Part shown: positions 43,467-50,319 of the stretch, in pieces
Numbering within the stretch: the first letter of the stretch is position 1
How the letters are laid out: each line of letters begins with the position of its first letter
NCBI RefSeq assembly: GCF_018614055.1
Contig: NZ_JAGGPB010000077.1
Location: forward strand, 1 to 52,613
From: Streptomyces sp. ISL-98
Lineage (GTDB): Bacteria; Actinomycetota; Actinomycetes; Streptomycetales; Streptomycetaceae
DNA length: 52,613 nt
Reading direction: 5' to 3'
Notes under the pieces: generated by a model
What the model saw: only the letters and a program-made list of their open reading frames with translations
Databases searched by the model: none
What the model was told of the DNA's origin: nothing
Made by a program: the position numbers and the translations under genes

Positions 43467-43506
43467 ACGGGCGGCCTCCCCTGGTAACTCAGGGTGGGCC
43501 GCCCGT
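43467..43506. terminator. Bidirectional terminator between DUF7455 and the serine protease
   Basis: ACGGGCGGCC (43467-43476) pairs with 43497-43506, and CCCTG (43479-43483) with CAGGG (43490-43494), with one internal two-base mismatch. TTCTCGT follows on the plus strand. It is 46 bases after the DUF7455 stop and 21 bases past the convergent protease stop. Confidence 0.88.
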
Positions 43507-43527
43507 TCTCGTACGCTGCAAGCGTAA

Positions 43528-44361
43528 TCAGTCGCTTGCAGGCAAGAGATCCTCCGGGACGGCCGACAGCCGTGTGTACACCCCGGGACTCCTGGCCTGG
43601 CCGCAGCCGTTCCCCCAGGAGACGACCCCGATCAGACGGCCGTCCGCGACCAGCGGCCCGCCACTGTCCCCCTGGCAGGCGTCGTGGCCGCCATCGGGAT
43701 CCCCGGCACACAGCATGGTGTCTGCCCGGTACGCGGGCTCCCCGCGGCCGGGATAGGACCGCCTGCAGGCTCTGTCGGGCAGCACGCTGACGCGTGCCGC
43801 GCGCAGGCCGAGCGGGTAGGCCCCGTTGCCCGTCGTATCGCCCCAGCCGTAGACGGCGGCGGGCGTACCGGGCTCGTCCGCCATGTGCCGCGGTCGTGCG
43901 GTCCGGATGACATGGCGCGTCGGCAGAGCGCTGGACAGAGTCAGCACGGCGAGGTCTCCGGAGTTCGTGGCTGCGTCGTACTCCGGATTGATGCGTATCC
44001 CGCGCACCGGGATCTCCCTGCCCCCTTGCCCGCGCAGATCGCCGCGCCCCGCGATGACCTCCAGGTCACGCACCTGATTCAGCGGCACGCCGAGCACCTG
44101 TGAGCTCATGCAGTGCGCCGCTGTCACCACCTTCTCCGGCGCCACCACCACTCCCCCGCAGAACTGGCCAGCCCGCGTACCTCCGAACCGGTCACGGCTG
44201 GACAGTGCCACGACCCAGGGCGTCTCCGAGATTCGTACGGGCTGCCCGCCTATCACCACACTGTCCGCGGCGGCGGAACCACCCGATGCGGTAGGCGCCA
44301 CAACGGCCGTGGCCGTCAGGGCCAGCACCCCCGTCAGTGATCCGGCAAAAGAACGACGCAT
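43528..44361 (-). CDS. Secreted trypsin-like serine protease (S1 family)
   Basis: A 277-residue exported protease. Signal peptide about 1-32 (RRSFAGSLTGVLALTATAVV, then Ala-rich). The mature N-terminus may be near VVIGGQ (35-40). The triad is His83 (TAAHC), Asp136 (NSGDLAVL) and Ser233 (GDSGGPL). Asp227 in DACQGDSGG gives trypsin-like preference for Lys/Arg. Six cysteines at 68, 84, 199, 218, 229 and one near 253 would make three disulfides. The ATG at 44361 has AGGAGG 5 bases upstream. It is not in an operon; convergent with DUF7455. Confidence 0.95.
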   Translation of the reverse strand: MRRSFAGSLTGVLALTATAVVAPTASGGSAAADSVVIGGQPVRISETPWVVALSSRDRFGGTRAGQFCGGVVVAPEKVVTAAHCMSSQVLGVPLNQVRDLEVIAGRGDLRGQGGREIPVRGIRINPEYDAATNSGDLAVLTLSSALPTRHVIRTARPRHMADEPGTPAAVYGWGDTTGNGAYPLGLRAARVSVLPDRACRRSYPGRGEPAYRADTMLCAGDPDGGHDACQGDSGGPLVADGRLIGVVSWGNGCGQARSPGVYTRLSAVPEDLLPASD

Positions 44362-44435
44362 ACGGCCTCCTGTACTCAGTGCTGCACATTGCACACACAG
44401 GGTCAGCCGGACGGCGGCGGGCCGCACCCGCGAAA

Positions 44436-44479
44436 GCCGATGGCCCGGAGTCCCGTGGAGGGGACTCCGGGCCATCGGC
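44436..44479 (-). terminator. Intrinsic terminator of hrdB
   Basis: A perfect 19-bp stem (44436-44454 with 44461-44479), loop GTGGAG, followed on the minus strand by TTTCG. It lies 52 bases past the hrdB stop. Confidence 0.92.
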
Positions 44480-44530
44480 CCGAGCGGTGAATGACGACTG
44501 GGCACGCGACCTGGTCGAGGTGGTCGTGAC

Positions 44531-46087
44531 CTAGTCGAGGTAGTCGCGCAGGACCTGCGAGCGCGACGGGTGACGCAGCTTCGACATCGTCTTCGACTCG
44601 ATCTGACGGATGCGCTCACGCGTCACGCCGTAGACCTTGCCGATCTCGTCCAGCGTCTTCGGCTGGCCGTCGGTGAGGCCGAAGCGCATGGAAACGACGC
44701 CCGCCTCGCGCTCGGACAGGGTGTCGAGCACCGAGTGCAGCTGCTCCTGCAGGAGCGTGAAGCTGACGGCGTCGGCCGGGACGACGGCTTCCGAGTCCTC
44801 GATGAGGTCACCGAACTCGCTGTCGCCGTCCTCGCCCAGGGGGGTGTGGAGCGAGATGGGCTCGCGGCCGTACTTCTGGACCTCGATGACCTTCTCGGGG
44901 GTCATGTCGAGTTCCTTGGCCAGCTCCTCCGGGGTGGGCTCGCGGCCCAGGTCCTGGAGCATCTGGCGCTGCACGCGGGCGAGCTTGTTGATGACCTCGA
45001 CCATGTGCACCGGGATACGGATGGTGCGGGCCTGGTCGGCCATCGCGCGGGTGATCGCCTGACGGATCCACCAGGTGGCGTACGTCGAGAACTTGTAGCC
45101 CTTGGTGTAGTCGAACTTCTCGACCGCGCGGATCAGACCGAGGTTCCCCTCCTGGATGAGGTCCAGGAAGAGCATGCCGCGGCCGGTGTAGCGCTTGGCC
45201 AGCGAGACCACGAGTCGGAGGTTGGCCTCCAGGAGGTGGTTCTTGGCGCGGCGGCCGTCCTCGGCGATGATCTCCAGCTCGCGCTTGAGCTTCGGCGCCA
45301 GCTTGTCGCTGTTGGCCAGCTTGTCCTCGCCGAACAGACCCGCCTCGATGCGCTTGGCGAGCTCGACCTCCTGCTCGGCGTTGAGGAGCGGGACCTTGCC
45401 GATCTGCTTGAGGTAGTCCTTGACCGGGTCGGCCGTGGCACCGGCGACAGCGACCTGCTGCGCGGGTGCGTCGTCCTCGTCCTCGTCGGAGAGAACGAAA
45501 CCCTTGTTCTCGCCGCTCTCTTCCTCTTCCTCGCCGACTGCCTTGGCGGTGGTCTCCTCGGTGGTCTCTTCACCCTCGGAGACCTCGTCGCCGTCCTTCT
45601 TGGCGGAGGTCTTCTTCGCGGCCGTCTTCTTGGCCGCGGTCTTCTTCGCGGCGGTCTTCTTGGCCGCCGTCTTCTTGGCGGCGGCCTTCTTCACCGGTGC
45701 GGGCTCCGCGGGGTCGTCCGCCACGGCCTCCACCGTTTCGGATGCGGGAACGGCCGTGGCCGCCACGGTCTTCGCCGGGGTCGCCCTGTCCCCGACGGTC
45801 TTGGTGGCGGTCCGCTTGGCCGGGCTCTTCGCTGCGACGCTCTTGCGGGGGCGCTTGGGCTCCTCCGCGGCACTGACCATCAGCGTCACACCCTCTTCCT
45901 CGAGGATCTGGTTGAGGCTGCGCAGAACGTTCTTCCACTGGGCCGACGGAATCTGGTCGGCCAAGAATGCCTGGCGCACGTCATCGCCGGCGATCTGCCC
46001 ATCAGCCTTTCCCCGCTCGATGAGCGCCATCACAGACTCGGACTCGGCGATCTCCGGCGGGAGCGTACGGGATGTGCTGGCCGACAC
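44531..46087 (-). CDS. hrdB: Principal RNA polymerase sigma factor HrdB
   Basis: A 518-residue sigma-70 protein, essential for vegetative transcription. It has region 1.1, a Lys/Ala-rich linker with five AAKKT units (about 135-165), an acidic stretch, region 1.2 (DPVKDYLKQIGKVP), regions 2.1-2.4 with EANLRLVVSLAKRYTGRG, then FLDLIQEGNLGLIRAVEKF and YATWWIRQAITRA, region 3, and region 4.2 with VTRERIRQIESKTMSKLRHP. The start is taken as GTG at 46087, with GAGAGG 7 bases upstream and the known N-terminus SASTSRTLPPEIAESESVMA; the frame is open to 46156. Neighbours whiH and parE match the S. coelicolor locus. Confidence 0.97.
   Translation of the reverse strand: MSASTSRTLPPEIAESESVMALIERGKADGQIAGDDVRQAFLADQIPSAQWKNVLRSLNQILEEEGVTLMVSAAEEPKRPRKSVAAKSPAKRTATKTVGDRATPAKTVAATAVPASETVEAVADDPAEPAPVKKAAAKKTAAKKTAAKKTAAKKTAAKKTSAKKDGDEVSEGEETTEETTAKAVGEEEEESGENKGFVLSDEDEDDAPAQQVAVAGATADPVKDYLKQIGKVPLLNAEQEVELAKRIEAGLFGEDKLANSDKLAPKLKRELEIIAEDGRRAKNHLLEANLRLVVSLAKRYTGRGMLFLDLIQEGNLGLIRAVEKFDYTKGYKFSTYATWWIRQAITRAMADQARTIRIPVHMVEVINKLARVQRQMLQDLGREPTPEELAKELDMTPEKVIEVQKYGREPISLHTPLGEDGDSEFGDLIEDSEAVVPADAVSFTLLQEQLHSVLDTLSEREAGVVSMRFGLTDGQPKTLDEIGKVYGVTRERIRQIESKTMSKLRHPSRSQVLRDYLD
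45597..45690 (-). repeat. 15-base tandem repeats encoding AAKKT in HrdB
   Basis: About five copies of a 15-base unit (GGCCGCGGTCTTCTT on the plus strand, with single-base variants) encode AAKKT repeats, resembling histone H1-like basic tails. Copy number is likely to vary between species. Confidence 0.85.
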
Positions 46088-46453
46088 GAACAACCTCTCG
46101 GAACGATGGGAACGGCTTCCGGCCTCGCCCTGAGTGCGGGCCTCGGCCGACGACATCGGCTGGGGATGTACCGACGGCGCAGGTTGAACCTCGGACTTGT
46201 TACAGCGCCGACCATGGCGGCTGTATTCCCTCTTCGGCTGTCACCTCTTAGGTCATCGCACAGTTCCGAGGAGTGTTACGCCCAATCTTCGTGGCCCGAG
46301 TCACACCCCTCGGAGGCGACGGGGAACAGAACGGGACATCGTCCCACCATCATGCGGCCCCATAATCCTGTCGCCGGACCCGACGGGCCCGGCGACACGA
46401 GATTCGTCAGCGCAGCAATGCCGCAAAGAGCACACCCTGGCCGTGCTCCGCTG
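46088..46453 (-). promoter_or_regulatory. hrdB promoter region and whiH 3' region
   Basis: 366 bases. Contains a candidate SigR-type promoter for hrdB: GGGAAT (plus 46225-46230) and GCTGT (about 46202-46206) on the minus strand, 18 bases apart; SigR is known to drive a second promoter of hrdB in S. coelicolor. Further upstream is the whiH terminator hairpin (46369-46397). No gene otherwise. Confidence 0.6.
46369..46397 (-). terminator. Putative terminator of whiH
   Basis: TGTCGCCGG (46369-46377) pairs with CCGGCGACA (46389-46397); an inner CCC/GGG adds three more base pairs after one mismatch. 56 bases past the whiH stop, no U tract. Confidence 0.6.
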
Positions 46454-47341
46454 TCAGTGCTCGCGCGGTGCGGGCACCACACGCTCCACCTCGGGGTGGA
46501 CGGTGAGCAGTTGGCGCATGGCGTTCTCTGCGGCCATCGCGTCGCCGGCGGCGAGCGCGTCGACAATGCAGGAGTGGTGGACGAGCGCGCTCTCGGTGGG
46601 GCGGTCACAGCCGGTGACGGGGCCGCCGGAGACCTGGAGCGCGGCGGAAACAATGCCGGAGAGGTGCTCGAGCATGCGGTTGCCCGCGAGCTGGATGAGC
46701 AGGGAGTGGAATTCGGCGTCGGCCCGGGAGAACGTCAAGGAATCACCCTGAGCGAGGGCGTGGCCCATGATCTCGACCATGTCGGCGAGGCGCTGCTGGA
46801 CGTCCTCGCGTCCGTGGCCGGCCGCGAGTCGTGCCGCGAGCGGCTCAATCATCCACCGCAGCTCACCCAGTTCGCGGCGCTGGTCGTCCCGCTGAGGGCC
46901 GAATGCCCGCCATTCGATAATGTCCGGATCCAGCAGATTCCAGTCGCTGACGGGGCGGACCCGGGTGCCGACGTTGGGACGGGCACTGACCAGGCCCTTT
47001 GCCTCCAGCACGCGCAGGGATTCCCGTACGACGGTACGGGACACCTCGAAGCGCTGGCCGATCTCTTCGGGGACGAGCGGGCGGTCGGCGCCGAGATCGC
47101 CCGAGACGATCATCTGGCCGAGCTGCTGGACGAGTTGGCCGTGGAGCCCGCGGCCCCGGCTGCCCGCCGAGCGGCGGCCCATCCGGCCCAGGTCCGTGTC
47201 GGCGCTGTCCCAGGAGGGCACGCCGACGCGGTCGGCGGCCGACGCCTCTCCGTAGGGGTAGCGGTCGAGTTCGCCCGGGCCTGCGAGGCCGGTCTCGACG
47301 GGGCGGGCGGCGGTCATCATGGTGTGCGCAAGGGTACTCAC
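46454..47341 (-). CDS. whiH: Sporulation regulator WhiH (GntR family)
   Basis: A 295-residue GntR/FCD regulator needed for sporulation septation in Streptomyces. A 75-residue disordered N-terminus (STLAHTMMTAARPVETG) precedes the winged helix (LHGQLVQQLGQMIVSGDLGA, then EEIGQRFEVSRTVVRESLRV) and the FCD domain, with conserved DADVE-type metal-site positions around ADAEFHSLLIQLAGNRM. Length, N-terminus and position next to hrdB agree with WhiH of S. coelicolor. The GTG at 47341 with AAAGGA upstream is chosen. A CCGATAAG -10 of SigWhiG type lies about 95 bases upstream. Confidence 0.94.
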   Translation of the reverse strand: MSTLAHTMMTAARPVETGLAGPGELDRYPYGEASAADRVGVPSWDSADTDLGRMGRRSAGSRGRGLHGQLVQQLGQMIVSGDLGADRPLVPEEIGQRFEVSRTVVRESLRVLEAKGLVSARPNVGTRVRPVSDWNLLDPDIIEWRAFGPQRDDQRRELGELRWMIEPLAARLAAGHGREDVQQRLADMVEIMGHALAQGDSLTFSRADAEFHSLLIQLAGNRMLEHLSGIVSAALQVSGGPVTGCDRPTESALVHHSCIVDALAAGDAMAAENAMRQLLTVHPEVERVVPAPREH

Positions 47342-47432
47342 GGATCCTTTGTCGGCGGGACTCACACGACCCTTGAGGTCTTTGGTGAAAAGCACACGAA
47401 AGGGTGATCGTCGCCCGCCCTGCAATTGACGA

Positions 47433-47440
47433 CTTATCGG
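47433..47440 (-). promoter_or_regulatory. Candidate SigWhiG -10 element of whiH
   Basis: CCGATAAG on the minus strand matches the SigWhiG -10 consensus (GCCGATAA) except for the first base; whiH is known to depend on SigWhiG. A clear TAAA -35 was not found at the usual spacing. Confidence 0.5.
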
Positions 47441-47500
47441 AAAGAAACGGACGCTCTCGGGGAAGTTGCGAGCGGCCCGCGCCCTTCGTGTCCGAGCCGG

Positions 47501-49348
47501 TCACCAATGGGCTTTCCGACGAAGGCCAGTGAGCAAATACGCGCAGAGCAGGGCACACAGCGACAACGCCAGGGCCGTACCGACCGGTTCAGCCACGAGT
47601 CGCATCGCCGCCACCATCCATCGGTCGACCTCGTACGGCCACTCCAGCCAGGCAACTTCGCGCAGCCTGGCCGGGAGTCCGGCCACCGAACGTGCGGACG
47701 GGGCCACGATCACCTGCTGTGCGACCGGGGTGACGACGACCGGAACGGCGAGTACCGCCGCCACGCCGGGGGCCGTGGCGCGGAAGACTCCGGCGCCGAG
47801 CAGTCCTGCCCAGGCGCAGCCGACCGTCAGGCCTCCCCAACTGGCGGCCATCGAGGGCCATTTTTCCGGTACGTGCATCAAGTCCGGGCCGTACAGCAGC
47901 CGGAGGGCCTCCGCGTCGGCCGCCACGGCAAGGAGGGCGAGAAGCAGTGCGGCGGCCGCGGAGACGGTCAGCTTGGCGAGGAGCAGGCCGAGGCGGCGGG
48001 GCACGGTGCCGCGGGCGGCGGCCAGGGCCGGGTACCGGTATTCGTCGCCGAAGGCGAGGGCACCGAGCAGTCCCGCGCCGAACGCGGCTGGCGGCAACGG
48101 AAGGATGTCCGGCCAGGCGGCGAGGACGCTCGGCAGCGGCGTACTGCCTGTGTGCGCGAGGAATGCGGAAAGCGCGACGGAGGCGGCCAGAACAGCGGTC
48201 ACGACCAGGAACGTCGACCTCGTGCCAAGGAGGCGGCGCACTTCGTAGCGCAGGGCGTGGACGGGGCTGCGAGCCGGGCGCAGAGGCAGCGGCGACGGGA
48301 GTGGTGCGCGCTCCGTGGCGGGTGCGCCGGCGCAGGAAGCCGGCCACCGTGCGCCGGTCCCGGCTTCTGCCGCCGCCCTGGTCGCCCCTTCCGCCCGGGT
48401 CCCGGCTTCCGCTGCCGCCCCGGTCCCGGCTTCCGCCCGGGCGGGCTGGGGCGGCGCCTCCGGGCCGGGGGCAGGGCCCGTATCGCCGATCTCGTCGGCC
48501 AGGCCATGGATCAGGATGCCGTGCCGGAAGGCGGTCTCGCCGATGCGGGCACAGTCACTGCCGTAGACGGAGAGGCGGCTGCCACCCTCGGCGACCACCT
48601 CGACGGACTGCTGGGCAGCGCGGGCTTCCCGGCTGACGAGGACGCCGAGGCGGGCTGCGTGTGGCGTCCTGACGGCGACGCGGGGGCGGAGCCTGGTCCG
48701 GGCGAACTCGGCGGCCTCCTGATCCGCCATCAGGCGGCCGCGGTCGATGGTGACGACCCGGTCGGCGGTACGGGCGGCCTCTTTGGCATCGCTCGTCGTG
48801 TACAGCACGGCGCCGCCGCGGGCGGCGTGACTGCGCAGCACCCCGAAGAGCCAGTTGTACTCGAGCGGAGAGAGGCCCTTGGCCGGTTCGTCGAGGAGGA
48901 GCGTGTGCGGGTCGCCCAAGAGGGCTGAGGCCAGGCCGAGTCGGCGGTCCATACCGACCGAGAGCGTGCCGAGGCGCTGGTCGCCAAGACCGGCCAGGCC
49001 GACGAATTCGAGCATTTCGACGGCGCGGGCCGCGGGCGCGCCGGCTGCGGCGCAGAGCATGCGGAGCTGGCCGACGGCGGTACGTGCGGGGTGGCCCGGC
49101 ACGTCGCCGAGGAGCGCTCCGACTTCGCGGGCGGGGTTGGCGATCCGGTGCAGGGGGCGGCCGCGGAAGTACGTGACGCCGCGGCCGGGTTCGAGTTCGA
49201 GCATCAGGCGGAGCGCCGTGGTCTTGCCGGATCCGGCGGCACCGAGGAGGGCGGTGACCTGTCCCGGCCCAGCCTCGAAGGTCAGGTCGTTCACGGCGGG
49301 CGGGAGTTCCCGACGGGGGGCGCTGGTGAGTCCGATGACCTGGAGCAT
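47501..49348 (-). CDS. ABC transporter, fused ATPase-permease
   Basis: A 615-residue single-chain ABC protein. ATPase domain 1-215 with Walker A GAAGSGKTT (36-44), signature LSVGM (129-133) in place of LSGGQ, and Walker B LLLDEPAKGLS (150-160). The switch His is replaced (TTSD, 184-187), so hydrolysis may be slow. A 60-residue Ala/Gly/Glu linker (about 290-350) of low complexity follows, then a permease with about six membrane segments (380-610). It ends 159 bases before whiH starts, same strand, so it may share transcription with or influence it. Substrate unknown. ATG at 49348. Confidence 0.9.
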   Translation of the reverse strand: MLQVIGLTSAPRRELPPAVNDLTFEAGPGQVTALLGAAGSGKTTALRLMLELEPGRGVTYFRGRPLHRIANPAREVGALLGDVPGHPARTAVGQLRMLCAAAGAPAARAVEMLEFVGLAGLGDQRLGTLSVGMDRRLGLASALLGDPHTLLLDEPAKGLSPLEYNWLFGVLRSHAARGGAVLYTTSDAKEAARTADRVVTIDRGRLMADQEAAEFARTRLRPRVAVRTPHAARLGVLVSREARAAQQSVEVVAEGGSRLSVYGSDCARIGETAFRHGILIHGLADEIGDTGPAPGPEAPPQPARAEAGTGAAAEAGTRAEGATRAAAEAGTGARWPASCAGAPATERAPLPSPLPLRPARSPVHALRYEVRRLLGTRSTFLVVTAVLAASVALSAFLAHTGSTPLPSVLAAWPDILPLPPAAFGAGLLGALAFGDEYRYPALAAARGTVPRRLGLLLAKLTVSAAAALLLALLAVAADAEALRLLYGPDLMHVPEKWPSMAASWGGLTVGCAWAGLLGAGVFRATAPGVAAVLAVPVVVTPVAQQVIVAPSARSVAGLPARLREVAWLEWPYEVDRWMVAAMRLVAEPVGTALALSLCALLCAYLLTGLRRKAHW

Positions 49349-49456
49349 CGCTTCTCTCGCGGAAGGTGAGACCGCTCGGCGGCAGGGCGTACCGCAGCAA
49401 GATAACGCGACATATCCGACTTTTGGTGCAGCGGGCGAACTGCGGGGGTGCGGGTG

Positions 49457-50221
49457 TCAGACCTCCGGGCGCAGCATCGGCGGATTGAGCAGCGTCGCTC
49501 CGCCCGCCCGGAAGAGCTGGGCGGGGCGGCCGCCCTGGCGGGTCGTGGTGCCGCCCGCGGGGACGAGGAAGCCCGGGGTGCCGGTGACCTTGCGATGGAA
49601 GTTGCGAGGGTCGAGAGCGACGCCCCACACGGCTTCGTACACCCGGCGCAGCTCGCCGACCGTGAACTCCGGAGGGCAGAAGGCGGTGGCGAGCGACGAG
49701 TACTCGATCTTGGAGCGGGCTCGCTCCACGCCGTCTCCGAGGATCTGCGCGTGATCGAAGGCGAGCGGCGCCGACTGCTCGTCCTCACGGCCGAAGGCGC
49801 TCTCCTGGTTGAGCAGGGCCTCGACCGTCGCCCAGCGCACGCTGTTCGCGTCGCCGCCCGCCCGGGGCGCGGGGAGATCCGGTGCGAGCACCAGGTAGGC
49901 CACGCTGACCACACGCATGCGGGGGTCCCGCTGAGGGTCGCCGTAGGTGGCGAGCTGTTCGAGGTGAGCCCCGTTTCCGAGCGCCGGGGTTCCGGGTTCG
50001 TGCGCGCACAGTCCGGTCTCCTCGGCGAGTTCGCGTGCCGCCGCAGCCCCGAGATCCTCCTCCGCCCGTACGAAGCCGCCGGGCAGCGCCCACCGGCCCT
50101 GGTACGGCGGCTCGCCGCGGCGTACGACCAGTGCGCAGAGCGCGTGACGGCGCACGGTCAGTACGACCAGATCCACGGTGACGGCAAAGGGAGGAAAGGC
50201 GGATGGGTCGTAGGGCGACAT
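49457..50221 (-). CDS. Nudix hydrolase with winged-helix domain (NrtR-like)
   Basis: A 254-residue protein. N-terminal Nudix domain with an intact box GX5EX7REUXEEXGU at 49-71 (GFVRAEEDLG...ARELAEETGL), so it could still hydrolyse; many NrtR-type regulators have lost this. The C-terminal part (about 160-254) includes KIEYSSLATAFCPPEFTVGE and RNFHRKV, which match the winged-helix domain of NrtR regulators of NAD/ADP-ribose metabolism. ATG at 50221; an inverted repeat lies just upstream, perhaps its own operator. Same strand as, but 98 bases after, the debranching-type gene. Confidence 0.9.
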   Translation of the reverse strand: MSPYDPSAFPPFAVTVDLVVLTVRRHALCALVVRRGEPPYQGRWALPGGFVRAEEDLGAAAARELAEETGLCAHEPGTPALGNGAHLEQLATYGDPQRDPRMRVVSVAYLVLAPDLPAPRAGGDANSVRWATVEALLNQESAFGREDEQSAPLAFDHAQILGDGVERARSKIEYSSLATAFCPPEFTVGELRRVYEAVWGVALDPRNFHRKVTGTPGFLVPAGGTTTRQGGRPAQLFRAGGATLLNPPMLRPEV

Positions 50222-50231
50222 GCCGCGATCA

Positions 50232-50252
50232 TAGTCGTCTGCTTGACGATAA
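50232..50252. promoter_or_regulatory. Inverted repeat before the Nudix-regulator gene
   Basis: TAGTCGTC, then TGCTT, then GACGATAA: arms TCGTC/GACGA are exact and flanking bases partly match. It begins 11 bases upstream of the ATG, a good place for autoregulation by an NrtR-type protein. Confidence 0.55.
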
Positions 50253-50319
50253 ACAGTCCCTGTGCCGGGGCCGCTGATGTCGGTTTCGCCCTCTCGGCGC
50301 CACCCGTCGGCATTCACGG

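Noticed and set aside
44570..47407. 945-codon open frame on the plus strand
   Set aside because: Antisense to hrdB and whiH across their intergenic region; Leu/Gly-rich shadow.
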